Part shown: positions 17,275 to 25,562 of the stretch, piece after piece
How positions within the stretch are numbered: the stretch's first letter is position 1
How the letters are laid out: every line of letters begins with the position of its first letter
Origin: Tepidisphaeraceae bacterium
GTDB lineage: Bacteria > Planctomycetota > Phycisphaerae > Tepidisphaerales > Tepidisphaeraceae
DNA: 64,000 bases
Reading direction: 5' to 3'
Assembly: GCA_035998445.1 (NCBI GenBank)
Contig: DASYHQ010000028.1
Span: 20,839 to 84,838, forward strand
Program-made: the position numbers and the translations under genes
The notes under the pieces: generated by a model
The model's input: only the letters and a program-made list of their open reading frames with translations
The model's database searches: none
Told to the model about the DNA's origin: nothing

Positions 17275-18777
17275 TTAGGCCGTCGTGAACCGAAACACGT
17301 TCACCGACGCAGGGGGCAGCGTGTAGCGGAGTTCCGTTGTGTCGACCCCCTGCGTCGTCGGCCGAACGGTGTCGGGGTCGTCGAACGTGTTGTGGGCGGT
17401 GAGGTCGTCGTGGGCGATCGTCGATTGCGTCGCCGACCGAACGGGGGCACCGCCCAGATCGATTGCGATCTCCAGCGGCAGCGATTCGTGCACGTTCACC
17501 AGGCTCACCGTGACCGTGTTCCCGCTACGGCTTGCAGAGCCGGAAAGGGCTGGCATCTGCTGGCGGACGCTTCCCTGCACGAAGCGGACGGTCGCGGATG
17601 ATTCGATCTCGGTCCGCACGGCGGTGGCGCCCTGGTGGGGCTGGTAGAGGTCGAACGCGTGATAGGTCGGCGTGAGCACCATGCGGTCGCCGTCGGTGAG
17701 GATCATGGCCTGCAGCACATTCACGACCTGCGCGATGTTGGCCATCACCACCTTGTCAGCGTGACGGTTGAACGCGTCGAGCGTGATGGCGGCCACCAGC
17801 GCGTCGCGCAGCGTGTTCTGCTGCCAGAGGTGGTTTGGATTGCGTCCAGGCGTGGGCGGGTGCCACGTGCCCCATTCATCGATGATCAGGCCGATCTTTC
17901 GTTCGGGATCGACCTCGTCGAGCGCCGCCCGCTGGTCGAGGATAAGCCCTTCGACGGCGGTGGCGCGATGCAGCAGTTCATACCACTGGTCGGTTGTGTA
18001 GTCGGTGGCGGTGCCGGCGGTGCCGCAGTAGTAGTGGGCAGCGAAGCCGTGCAGTTGCCAGTCGCCCGCGGGGACGCCGGCCCTGGCGAAGAAGCGGCGC
18101 GTCCAATCGACGTTGTTGCCGTTGGGGCCGCAAGCGATCAAAAACAGCGGCATGCGCGTCGGCACGCGCATGAACGTGCCCAAGTAGGTCGCGAACCGCT
18201 TGTAAGCCGTCGCGTAATCCTCCGGTGACATCGACCCGCCGCAGCCCCAGTTCTCGTTGCCCACGCCCCAATACTCGACGTTCAACGACTGCGGTGACCC
18301 ATCGGCCGCCCGGCGGCGCGCCAGCGTGCTGGGGCCGGTGAAGTTGCAATATTCCACCCACTGCTTCATCTCGCGTGGCGTGCCACTGCCCACGTTGCCC
18401 GCCAGATACGGTTTGGCGCGCAACAGGCCGCACAGGCGGAGGAACTCCTGGGTGCCGAAGGCGTTGTCTTCCAGGTTGTGACCCCACCACGCGTTCACGC
18501 GCGTCGGCCGGCTGGCGCGTGGGCCGACACCGTCTTCCCAGTGATAGTCGTCGGCGAAGCAGCCACCGGGCCAGCGCAACAGCGGGATGCGCAGCCGTTG
18601 TAGCGCTTCCAGCACGTCGGCCCGGAAGCCACCGACGTTGGCGATGGTCGATTGTTCGCCGACCCAAAGACCGTCGTTCACGCACGCGCCAAGGTGCTCG
18701 GCGAACTGGCCGTGCAGTTCCGGGCGGATGGTGGCGATGGGTTCATCCAGAAGAACGGTGACGCGCTGATCAGGCAT
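17275..18777 (-). CDS. Alpha-L-arabinofuranosidase, GH51 family
   Basis: A 500-residue glycoside hydrolase that would remove terminal alpha-L-arabinofuranosyl groups from hemicellulose or pectin side chains. It has the GH51 (beta/alpha)8 barrel: RWPGGCFADDYHWEDG, NEFL-like NAFGTQEFL, and VGNENWGCGG, where E175 is the acid/base. IIDEWGTWH contains E301, the nucleophile. A C-terminal beta domain follows to the end (SVNVFRFTTA). No signal peptide is visible, so it is probably intracellular and acts on imported oligosaccharides, as many GH51 enzymes do. Length matches the family. No transporter or regulator for arabinose lies beside it. Confidence 0.93.
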   Translation of the reverse strand: MPDQRVTVLLDEPIATIRPELHGQFAEHLGACVNDGLWVGEQSTIANVGGFRADVLEALQRLRIPLLRWPGGCFADDYHWEDGVGPRASRPTRVNAWWGHNLEDNAFGTQEFLRLCGLLRAKPYLAGNVGSGTPREMKQWVEYCNFTGPSTLARRRAADGSPQSLNVEYWGVGNENWGCGGSMSPEDYATAYKRFATYLGTFMRVPTRMPLFLIACGPNGNNVDWTRRFFARAGVPAGDWQLHGFAAHYYCGTAGTATDYTTDQWYELLHRATAVEGLILDQRAALDEVDPERKIGLIIDEWGTWHPPTPGRNPNHLWQQNTLRDALVAAITLDAFNRHADKVVMANIAQVVNVLQAMILTDGDRMVLTPTYHAFDLYQPHQGATAVRTEIESSATVRFVQGSVRQQMPALSGSASRSGNTVTVSLVNVHESLPLEIAIDLGGAPVRSATQSTIAHDDLTAHNTFDDPDTVRPTTQGVDTTELRYTLPPASVNVFRFTTA

Positions 18778-18871
18778 GATTAGGTGGCTCCGGCGTCATC
18801 ATTGCGTGAACGGGGACGTTCGCAAGGGGCTGGTGAGGAATGCCCGAGGTGTAACTGCGACTCACAACGAT

Positions 18872-18976
18872 TGTCATCCCGAGGGGAGCCTAAGGCGACC
18901 TGAGGGATCTCGATCGACGGACGGTTCTCGGCCTTGGGAGATCCCTCAGGTCGGCAAGCCTCCCATCGGGTTGACA
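18872..18976. repeat. Dispersed palindrome family C, copy 1 (105 bp)
   Basis: Ends TGTCATCCC and GGGTTGACA flank inner arms CCTGAGGGATCTC and GAGATCCCTCAGG. The copy at 25321-25425 has the same length and high similarity. It sits upstream of the arabinofuranosidase start. Confidence 0.9.
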
Positions 18977-19079
18977 CGTCCCTCATCAACGCGAGGGCCC
19001 CACTAGCCTTTCGGCTCCCCTCGGGATAATTAACCGCTGACGCACTCGCGCGAGGAACCCGCGCGGCCTAACCAAGAGA

Positions 19080-19109
19080 AAGGCCGGTCGCCTTTCGGAG
19101 ACCGGCCTT
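19080..19109 (-). terminator. Rho-independent terminator after the secreted repeat protein
   Basis: AAGGCCGGTC and GACCGGCCTT form a perfect 10-bp stem with a 10-nt loop. On the minus strand the stem is followed by TCTCTT. It lies 34 bp past the stop of the gene at 19144-20217. Confidence 0.75.
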
Positions 19110-19143
19110 CGCTCTAATTTAGATGCCAGAATCGCAAGATCCG

Positions 19144-20217
19144 TTACTTCGTCTCGGCCGGCTTGTCCATCAGGGCCTGGAGCATGTGGGTCGAGAGGTT
19201 GGCATAGGCCTGGTTGGCGTCGGCCGGCCACTGGTCCTTCATCGCCACCGCGGCGTTCAGGTGTGCGATGATGTTCTGCTTCAGCTTGGGACCATCGACG
19301 CTGTCGGGCACGTCGATCTTCCAAGCGTCAGGCATCTCGTGGATCATCGGCACCTGCAGGTTGCCCATCTTGTTGTTGACCGTCACGGTCGCGATGTTGC
19401 GGCCGGGGTCGTTACGGTTGGTGTCGGCGGCCTTGTTGCCCGGGGCGTCGACGCCCGTGTTGTTGTCGACGTTCACCGTCGCCCGATCGTTGTTGGCGTT
19501 GGCATCGACGTCGATCGCGCCACCGGCGGTCTGGGCGTTCTCGCCGATCTCGCTCTGCAGCACGCGGAACTGCTGGTCGTTGAAGACCATCTTCTGGTCC
19601 TCGATATCGAAGTCGGTGTTGTACTTCTCTTTCCACGTGGCCAGGAACGCTTCAGAGGCCTGCTGCAGGTCGGCGTGATCCTGCTCGGCGTAACCGTCGC
19701 GACCGATGCGGTTGCGGTCGGCGTCGACGAGGCGCTCGACCAGGTCGTCGAAGGTTCCCTGCTTCACGAACGCCTCGGTGGCATCGGCGATCACGCCCTT
19801 GATGTCCTCGGCGTCCGGGGCCATCGCGGTGTTGCCGGTGCCGAGGTTGGCGTTGGTGTTGGCGTTCGGATTGGGCGTGGTGTTGACGGTTGTTTCCGTG
19901 TTCAACGCCGGGTCCGGATTGTTCACGCCGTTGTTCATGCCTTCACCAGCACGGTCGGCGGTGTTTTGAATTCGATCGCCGGTACGTTCGGCGGCGTTCT
20001 CGATGTTGTTGCCCGCGCGTTCGGCGGCGTTCTCCATGTTGTTGCCGGCCCGTTCGGCGGCATTCTCGGCAGAGTTGCCGGCCTCGTTGGCGGTCGTGCG
20101 CGCATTGTCAGAGGTGCGCTGGGCCGCGGTGTCGTTGGCGTCGGCGGCGAACGTTGGCGCGAAGGCCATGCTGCTGACGGCCAAGGCGACGGCGGTGGTG
20201 ATCATCGGGTTCTTCAT
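19144..20217 (-). CDS. Secreted protein with 11-residue amphipathic repeats (LEA-like), paralogue of the next gene
   Basis: A 357-residue hypothetical exported protein. Residues 1-24 are a signal peptide (ALAVSSMAFAPTFA). Residues 36-90 are five 11-residue units such as AGNNMENAAER and AGNNIENAAER, a periodicity reminiscent of LEA group 3 proteins. An Asn/Thr-rich linker follows, then a helical middle (FLATWKEKYNTDFDIED) and a C-terminal domain (WKIDVPDSVDGPKLKQN, MKDQWPADANQAYANL). The last two parts align with the protein at 20303-21487. AAAGGAG lies before the ATG, and separate hairpin terminators show the two genes are transcribed independently. Function unknown; possibly an envelope or desiccation-related protein. 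Confidence 0.65.
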   Translation of the reverse strand: MKNPMITTAVALAVSSMAFAPTFAADANDTAAQRTSDNARTTANEAGNSAENAAERAGNNMENAAERAGNNIENAAERTGDRIQNTADRAGEGMNNGVNNPDPALNTETTVNTTPNPNANTNANLGTGNTAMAPDAEDIKGVIADATEAFVKQGTFDDLVERLVDADRNRIGRDGYAEQDHADLQQASEAFLATWKEKYNTDFDIEDQKMVFNDQQFRVLQSEIGENAQTAGGAIDVDANANNDRATVNVDNNTGVDAPGNKAADTNRNDPGRNIATVTVNNKMGNLQVPMIHEMPDAWKIDVPDSVDGPKLKQNIIAHLNAAVAMKDQWPADANQAYANLSTHMLQALMDKPAETK

Positions 20218-20257
20218 AGCGTGCTCCTTTGGATAGTGTTTCTTCAGGCGTTCGAAA

Positions 20258-20288
20258 GGTCAGGCCGCGCTTTCAACGCGGCCTGACC
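20258..20288 (-). terminator. Rho-independent terminator between the two paralogues
   Basis: GGTCAGGCCGCG and CGCGGCCTGACC form a perfect 12-bp stem with a 7-nt loop, followed on the minus strand by TTTCG. It lies 14 bp after the stop of the gene at 20303-21487. Confidence 0.8.
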
Positions 20289-20302
20289 GGAAGAATTGAA
20301 CC

Positions 20303-21487
20303 TTACTGGTTCATGTTGCCGCTGTTGGCCGAGCCCTGGCTCAGGGCCATCGCAACGTGATGGGCGAGGATGCGCTGGGCCTGAGCTTCCTGCTCGGGCC
20401 ACTGGTCCTTCATGTTGGCGACCTGAGACAGCTGCGTGTTCAGGTTGTTGTGAAGGGTCTTGGCGTCGATGGAATCGGCGATGTCGACCTTCCACTCGCC
20501 ACCCTCCTTCACGAGGTTCAGCGTGGTGGCGGGCATGCCGTTGCTGGCGGGCACGGTGTAGGTCGCGGTGTTACCGCTCATGTTGCCACCACCGGCCGGC
20601 TGCATCTGGCCACTGGCGGTCTGGGCGTTGGCGTCGCCGGTGGCGACCTCTTCCAAGCGCGGCGAGTCGGAGTTGCGCTGCACACCGTCGGCGGCAGGGC
20701 TGGACTCGGGCACGCCCTCGGCGCCTGAGCCGGGGGCGACGGCCACCCGATCGGCCGGGTCACCGGCACCGGGAGGGGTCGCCGAGACGCGCGGCGCGGC
20801 GCGGTTCTCGGAGCCGATCGTCACGTTCTGCGCTTCGATCGGGTTCTGGTCGCTCGCCTGGCCACCGCTGGTAGCGCCGCCCGCGGGCTGGCTCATGTTG
20901 CCCGAGGCGGTCATGTTCCCGGTCTGACCACCAGCTTGGGCGTTCAACTGCCCGCCACCTTGCTGGTTCAGCGCCGCGGCGATGCTGTCGACCGACAGTT
21001 CACTGCCGTACTTCTCCTGCCATGCCGTGCGCAGCTGGCTGGCGGTCTGGTCGAGCTGCGACGAGTCCGCGTTGGCGCCGGTAATGCGCTCTTGGTCGGC
21101 CGACGACAGCACCTTCGTGATCCCCATATCCGGGCTGACCGACGCGTGGGTCGCCTTGGCCAGCAATTGCTGCGGAGCCGAAGCCTGACCCTGCATGGCC
21201 TGCTTCTGTTGATCGTTCATCTGCTTCTGCTGGTCCTGCATCTGCTGCTGGCCCTGGCCCTGGCCCATTTGATTCTGATTCTGATTCTGATTCTGGCCGG
21301 ACTGCTGCAGCGCGCCCGCTGGCACTTCTTTGGCGCGCGTGCCTTCCTTGTTGGTTGCGTTCTTATCAACCTCGATGTTTACCTCGGCGTTCTCCTGCGC
21401 ATGCAGGTAGCTTGGTTGACCGAACGAGATCCAACCCGTGCCGGCGGCGATAATGGCGGTGGACGCGAGGGCGGTGAACTTGCGCAT
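20303..21487 (-). CDS. Secreted low-complexity protein, paralogue of its downstream neighbour
   Basis: A 394-residue hypothetical exported protein. The ATG at 21487 is chosen because AAGGAG stands 7 nt before it and a signal peptide begins there (MRKFTALASTAIIAAG, cleavage near HAQ). A Gln/Asn/Met-rich stretch follows with QNQNQNQ and repeated QQQMQDQQKQMNDQQ-type residues, then a helical block (SQLRTAWQEKYGSELSVDS), a Gly/Ala/Ser/Pro-rich linker, and the C-terminal domain WKVDIADSIDAKTLHNN with MKDQWPEQEAQAQ. Helical block and C-terminal domain match the adjacent gene, so the pair arose by tandem duplication with different linkers. Function unknown. Confidence 0.65.
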   Translation of the reverse strand: MRKFTALASTAIIAAGTGWISFGQPSYLHAQENAEVNIEVDKNATNKEGTRAKEVPAGALQQSGQNQNQNQNQMGQGQGQQQMQDQQKQMNDQQKQAMQGQASAPQQLLAKATHASVSPDMGITKVLSSADQERITGANADSSQLDQTASQLRTAWQEKYGSELSVDSIAAALNQQGGGQLNAQAGGQTGNMTASGNMSQPAGGATSGGQASDQNPIEAQNVTIGSENRAAPRVSATPPGAGDPADRVAVAPGSGAEGVPESSPAADGVQRNSDSPRLEEVATGDANAQTASGQMQPAGGGNMSGNTATYTVPASNGMPATTLNLVKEGGEWKVDIADSIDAKTLHNNLNTQLSQVANMKDQWPEQEAQAQRILAHHVAMALSQGSANSGNMNQ

Positions 21488-21786
21488 GGCAATGCTCCTT
21501 CCAAGACAGTTGTTCATTGACTCAGGCGACGGCAGTACCGCCACCAACGTGAGAGACCGATAACGCAAAGGTCGGACCGCGCGGGCACTGGTCGCTCAGC
21601 TAACGGCTGAGAAATGGACCAATACCTTGCAAAAAGCGGGCTGAGCGATCGAAACAGGTGTGATCAGGCTCACCGTAGCGGGACGGATTGCACCTATTTG
21701 GCGCGGCGGGGCATGGGAAAAGGATTACGGGACGTCAATCTGTCGGGCAAAACGCTTCCGTTGCGGTTGCAGGGGCACTCTTTACA

Positions 21787-23313
21787 ATGCCGCCCCGCAC
21801 AAGGTCCCAAGTGAAGCCCATCAAAGACGACGCCACCCCCGCACACCCCGCTCCAGATATTCGAGACCAGCACCGGGGCGCCGGCCTTCGCCGAAGCATG
21901 GCTTTGGTGACGGTCGCGTGGCTGTTCGGGTCGGTATGGGTCACGACCACCTCCGGCGCGCCGCTGACGATGTTTGCCCAGGCGCTGCACCTGTCCCGGT
22001 TCGAGTTCGGCGTGCTGTCGGCGCTGCCGTTCCTAGCGTCACTGCTATCGCTGCCAGCCAGCGTGCTCATCGAGCGTACCGGCGCGCGCAAACTCATCTT
22101 CCAGGTCGGCCTGTATGGCCAGCGGTTGCTATGGTTCCCGATCGCGCTCGTGCCGATCTGGCTGTTGAGCCAGTACGGCGGCAAGGCTCAGGGGTTGGCG
22201 ATCGGGCTGTTTCTGGTGCTGGTGCTGCTGATGCACTGCGGGCAGGCGGTGGGCGGGCCCGCGTGGATGAGCTGGATGGCCGACATCGTGCCCGACCGGG
22301 TGCGCGGGCGCTACTTCTCGAGACGCCGGCAGTTGGGCATCTTCTCTGCGTTGCCCGCGGCGCTGCTGGTGGGGTGGGTGCTGGACCGCTACGCCAGTGG
22401 CGGGAACGCCAACGACGCGACGGTGATGTCGGTCTGCGCCAAGATCTTCATCGTCGCAGCGATTTTCGGCTTGTTGGACATCGTGCTGTTCCACTGGGTG
22501 CCGGCGGTGCCCAAGGCGCCCAAGCGAGGGGCACACCTGTTCCAGGCGCTGTCGCGGCCGCTGCGCGACCGGAACTTTCTGTGGTTTGCGGGTTTCGTGG
22601 CGACGCTGACGTTCGCGGTCAGCTTCATGGGCACGTTCGTCACGCTCTATGTGATCGAGGAGGCCAAGGTTAGCGGCAAGGGCACGCAGCTCATGCTGCT
22701 GGTCGCGCCACTGGCGGCGCAGTTGCTCGTGCTGCCACTTTGGGGGAGGGCGGTCGACCGCATGGGCAAGAAGCCGGTGCTGAAGCTGTCGACGCTGGGC
22801 TTCGCGCCGGTGGCTGTCGGCTGGTGCTTTATGCACAGCGGCAACGTCTGGCTCGGCTACGTGCTGAGCGCGTTGGGGGCGGCGTTCTGGACGGGCGTGG
22901 AGATCGCCAACTTCAACTTCGTCATGCAGATGGCCGGCGGTGGCGACGACGACACCGCCAACAACCGCGGCACGAGCTACGTCGCCGTGAACGCCGTCAT
23001 CGTCAACATCGCCGGCTGTATGGGCGGGCTGGCCAGCGGGGCGATCGCCGAGCTGATGAAGGACACGACGTTTCAACCGTTCGCGTTCATCCGGGCGCTG
23101 AACTACTACGACGTGCTGTTCCTGCTGAGCTTCGCGCTGCGCGTCATGGCGGTCGTGGTCTTCCTCCCGCACCTGCACGAGCCCACCGCCAAACGCGGCC
23201 GCGAGGCGCTGCGGTTCATGACGATCAACGTTTACAGCAATCTGTACAATCTGGTATTGCAGCCGGTGCGGTTGGTGCGGTCGGGCGGGAAGGGAAAGCG
23301 GAAAGATGATTGA
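21787..23313 (+). CDS. MFS transporter
   Basis: A permease of about 508 residues with roughly 12 hydrophobic helices (MALVTVAWLFGSVW, LSALPFLASLLSLPASVLIERTG and others) and a central cytoplasmic loop. MADIVPDRVRGRYFSRR matches the conserved basic A-like motif between helices in MFS proteins, and WGRAVDRMGKKPVL the corresponding motif in the second half. Substrate unknown. The open frame extends upstream, but ATG at 21787 is the first likely start. That ATG overlaps a promoter-like TACAAT with TTGCGG 16 bp upstream, so GTG at 21811, preceded by AAGG, is a serious alternative. Sets of such MFS proteins are common in planctomycetes. Confidence 0.82.
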   Translation: MPPRTRSQVKPIKDDATPAHPAPDIRDQHRGAGLRRSMALVTVAWLFGSVWVTTTSGAPLTMFAQALHLSRFEFGVLSALPFLASLLSLPASVLIERTGARKLIFQVGLYGQRLLWFPIALVPIWLLSQYGGKAQGLAIGLFLVLVLLMHCGQAVGGPAWMSWMADIVPDRVRGRYFSRRRQLGIFSALPAALLVGWVLDRYASGGNANDATVMSVCAKIFIVAAIFGLLDIVLFHWVPAVPKAPKRGAHLFQALSRPLRDRNFLWFAGFVATLTFAVSFMGTFVTLYVIEEAKVSGKGTQLMLLVAPLAAQLLVLPLWGRAVDRMGKKPVLKLSTLGFAPVAVGWCFMHSGNVWLGYVLSALGAAFWTGVEIANFNFVMQMAGGGDDDTANNRGTSYVAVNAVIVNIAGCMGGLASGAIAELMKDTTFQPFAFIRALNYYDVLFLLSFALRVMAVVVFLPHLHEPTAKRGREALRFMTINVYSNLYNLVLQPVRLVRSGGKGKRKDD

Positions 23314-23326
23314 ACGTCGATTCCGC

Positions 23327-23464
23327 ACGTAGCATGGGCGTCTCGCCCATGCCTGTGGATTGGAACAAGAAGCACGGTTAGTAGGGAGCCGCGCCGGCCG
23401 GGTCGTCCGAAGCAAATCGAGTTTGACTGCATCAACGGGCATGGGCGAGACGCCCATGCTACGT
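23327..23464. repeat. Compound inverted repeat, family E
   Basis: Perfect 27-bp arms at 23327-23353 and 23438-23464 begin ACGTAGCATGGGCG, and each arm is itself palindromic (GCATGGGCG TCTC GCCCATGC). It lies between the MFS stop and the end of the HicB-like gene and could end both convergent transcripts. Confidence 0.9.
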
Positions 23465-23489
23465 GAAAGGCGCGGCGCGACCTTGGCGG

Positions 23490-23660
23490 TCAGAGGTCCT
23501 CGCCGTGCCTAACGCGTTCCGCCACGACGCGAAGCGAAAGCGATTGTACGCGGCGCACGGCTTCTTCGCGGGTCTGCCCGTACGCCAGCACACCGGGAAG
23601 TTCCGCGACCTCGGCGATCCACCGGCCGTCCACCTCGCGCTCGAGGTCGATCTTGAACAT
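23490..23660 (-). CDS. Short HicB-like antitoxin without HicA partner
   Basis: A 56-residue protein matching the N-terminal partial RNase H-like domain of HicB antitoxins: MFKIDLEREVDGRWIAEV, then ELPGVLAYGQTREEAVRR and SLSLRVVAERVRHGEDL. HicB normally neutralises HicA, an mRNA interferase. No HicA frame is found on either side. The protein stops straight after the HGE segment, whereas family members usually continue 10-20 residues or more. The stop lies 26 bp from the edge of repeat family E. The ORF is open upstream to 23828, but those residues overlap the HAD gene antisense-like and lack family similarity. It may be a remnant. Confidence 0.6.
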   Translation of the reverse strand: MFKIDLEREVDGRWIAEVAELPGVLAYGQTREEAVRRVQSLSLRVVAERVRHGEDL

Positions 23661-23724
23661 AGAGAGACTATAACCGCGGGATTCGCCCGAGTGGTACGAA
23701 GGGACGGGATGGGCGACTAGACTG

Positions 23725-24099
23725 TCAACGGGCTTCGAGCGCGAGTCGATAGCTGGCCACCGATTCCGTTTCGCACTGCATCGGATGGATGGTGAGCAAT
23801 CTTCGCCAGTCGCCGACCTCTTGGTCATCCACGAGCACCTGCGGCTTTGGCAGGAACGCTACGAAGTAGTGGTCGATCATCAACTCCTGTGCGATCGTCC
23901 TGGCGTACTCGCCACCACCCGAACTCCAGCAATACAGCACCGCACCGTCGGCATGCAATGACCGAACGTGATCGATCGTCGCGCTGATCGGAATTCGCTT
24001 TGTTCCAACGGAGCGAATTAGAGTGTCGTCGACATCTACAAAAACAACGAGCGGGGGGTGTGGTCGATCGTTCGTCATAATGCAAACTTCAGATGCCAT
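23725..24099 (-). CDS. Small HAD-superfamily hydrolase
   Basis: A 124-residue protein with the HAD motif I VFVDVDDTLIR (nucleophile and acid aspartates) and a motif II-like LYCWSSGGGEYA with a serine. VDDQEVGDW resembles the C-terminal acidic motif. It is short with little or no cap, like phosphatases acting on large substrates or sugar phosphates. The ATG at 24099 begins 4 bp after the stop of the DegT aminotransferase, suggesting co-translation; an in-frame ATG at 24078 is closer to motif I. A role in sugar phosphate dephosphorylation for the same pathway is inferred. Confidence 0.65.
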   Translation of the reverse strand: MASEVCIMTNDRPHPPLVVFVDVDDTLIRSVGTKRIPISATIDHVRSLHADGAVLYCWSSGGGEYARTIAQELMIDHYFVAFLPKPQVLVDDQEVGDWRRLLTIHPMQCETESVASYRLALEAR

Positions 24100-24103
24100 C
24101 GGT

Positions 24104-25252
24104 CTAGAACCGCCTATCTTTCCGGCCCGTTAGCACCTTATCGATCGCCTGTTCCAACTCGTCGCAAACGCGGTTCACGTCGCGGGTGCTCAATGCGCCG
24201 TAGAACGGCAGCGCTAGCGTCCGGGCGGCGACGTACTCGCAGACGGGGAAGTCGCCGTCCTTGTGACCGGTGGCTTCGGCCATGTAGGGCTGAAGGTGAA
24301 TGGGGGGGAAGTAGTTGTTGCAGCCAATGCCCTCGGCCCGCAGTTCCTGCATCACGGCGTCGCGATCGCCGGGCTCGAAGAGGTCGTTGAGGCGTACGAC
24401 GAAGACGAACCAGCTCATGTGCGTTTCGTCATCCAGGGTCGGCAGGATCAGGTACTTGTTGGTCATTAGCCGTTCCATGTAGACATGGGCGACTTGACGG
24501 CGTTTTTCGAGAATTTCATCCAACCGGCTCACCTGCGCCACGCCCAAGGCGGCGTTGATCTCGCTTAACCGGTAGTTGTAGCCGAGCCGCTGGTGCGCCA
24601 GCCACGCCATGCCCTCGCGGCCCTGGTTGCGCAGCGCCCGGCAAGTGGCGGCGAAGGTGTCGTCGTCGGTGACGATCATCCCGCCTTCACCCGTGGTGAT
24701 CTGCTTGTTGGGGTAGAACGCGTAGACGCCCGCCCGGCCGAACGAGCCGATCGGCCGTTCACCGCTGTGCCCACCGAAGCCTTCGCAGCAGTCCTCGATC
24801 AGCGTCAGCTCATGCCGGCGGGCAATCTGTTCAACCTCGAGCATTCCACCGGGGTGACCGAAGCATTCGACGGCGACGATCGCCTTGGTCTTGGGCGTAA
24901 TGGCGGCCTCAAGCTTGTCGACGTCGACGTTCATCGTCAGCGGGTCAATGTCAACGAAGACCGGCTTGGCCCCGACGAACAGGATGCAGTTGGCCGACGC
25001 CACGAACGAGAAGGGCGTGGTCAGCACTTCATCACCAGGCCCGATGTTGGCTGCCAGCATGGCAAGGTGCAGTCCACTGGTGCCACTGTTGACGCCGATG
25101 CCATGCTGCCGGCCAGCGACCTTGGCGCAGGCGCGCTCGAACTCGACCAGCTTCGGGCCAATGGACAGCGTCGTGCCGTGCAGCACGTCCACGACGGCGT
25201 CGATCTCGATTTGCGTGATGTCGGGCTGGGAGAGGGGGATGGGGGAGGGCAT
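24104..25252 (-). CDS. DegT/DnrJ/EryC1/StrS-family PLP aminotransferase
   Basis: A 382-residue sugar aminotransferase that would convert a nucleotide-linked keto-sugar into an amino sugar for surface polysaccharide. GVNSGTSGLHLAM binds the PLP phosphate, EDCCEGFGG holds D154, and PLP-lysine K183 lies in YPNKQITTGEGG. The active-site aspartate is usually followed by AAQA/AHA; here CCEG is unusual. The start at 25252 fits the family N-terminus IPLSQPDIT. The longer open frame to 25426 is translated repeat family C and is rejected. A HAD hydrolase follows 4 bp downstream. The specific sugar is not identifiable. Confidence 0.9.
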   Translation of the reverse strand: MPSPIPLSQPDITQIEIDAVVDVLHGTTLSIGPKLVEFERACAKVAGRQHGIGVNSGTSGLHLAMLAANIGPGDEVLTTPFSFVASANCILFVGAKPVFVDIDPLTMNVDVDKLEAAITPKTKAIVAVECFGHPGGMLEVEQIARRHELTLIEDCCEGFGGHSGERPIGSFGRAGVYAFYPNKQITTGEGGMIVTDDDTFAATCRALRNQGREGMAWLAHQRLGYNYRLSEINAALGVAQVSRLDEILEKRRQVAHVYMERLMTNKYLILPTLDDETHMSWFVFVVRLNDLFEPGDRDAVMQELRAEGIGCNNYFPPIHLQPYMAEATGHKDGDFPVCEYVAARTLALPFYGALSTRDVNRVCDELEQAIDKVLTGRKDRRF

Positions 25253-25285
25253 GGGCAATTCCAGAAAGTTCGTGCGTCTAATCCT

Positions 25286-25313
25286 GCTCCTCTCCCGGCG
25301 CATGGGGAGAGGG
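25286..25313. repeat. Short inverted repeat in the aminotransferase leader
   Basis: CCTCTCCC and GGGGAGAGG arms around GGCGCAT form a hairpin about 40 bp upstream of the aminotransferase start. It resembles the longer family near 42963-43078. Confidence 0.5.
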
Positions 25314-25320
25314 TCACTCG

Positions 25321-25425
25321 TGTCATCCCGATGGGAGCCTAAGGCGACCTGAGGGATCTCGATGGACGGACGGTGCTCGGCCATTGGGAGATCCCTCAGG
25401 TCGGCAAGCCTCCATCGGGATGACA
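25321..25425. repeat. Dispersed palindrome family C, copy 2 (105 bp)
   Basis: Same ends (TGTCATCCCGATGGG, CATCGGGATGACA) and the same length as the copy at 18872-18976. It lies in the divergent gap between the aminotransferase and the ABC exporter. Confidence 0.9.
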
Positions 25426-25478
25426 ACCGCGGGCATCTTCATCACTACCGAATCGCCCGTTCGTCGGTGTCGGTGGCT

Positions 25479-25506
25479 TTGGGATTTGGCGGCCGGCCAT
25501 TATACT
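25479..25506 (+). promoter_or_regulatory. Sigma70-like promoter for the ABC exporter
   Basis: TTGGGA (25479-25484) and TATACT (25501-25506) are separated by 16 bp. Transcription would start near 25513, 50 nt before the ATG at 25563. Confidence 0.45.
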
Positions 25507-25562
25507 TTCCGGTCCTCCTCGTCCGATAACCCTCATGTTATCGACTGAAAGGTCATTGCCTC

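Larger units (their letters stand above)
18778..19143. other. Gene-free stretch with repeat family C and a terminator
   Basis: No coding region is supported. It contains a 105-bp palindromic repeat (18872-18976), a degenerate fragment of the same family near 18995-19030, and the hairpin terminator at 19080-19109. Confidence 0.7.

Noticed and set aside
24104..25426. Longer N-terminus for the DegT aminotransferase
   Set aside because: The extra 58 residues are translated repeat family C and a second hairpin; the family N-terminus starts at 25252.
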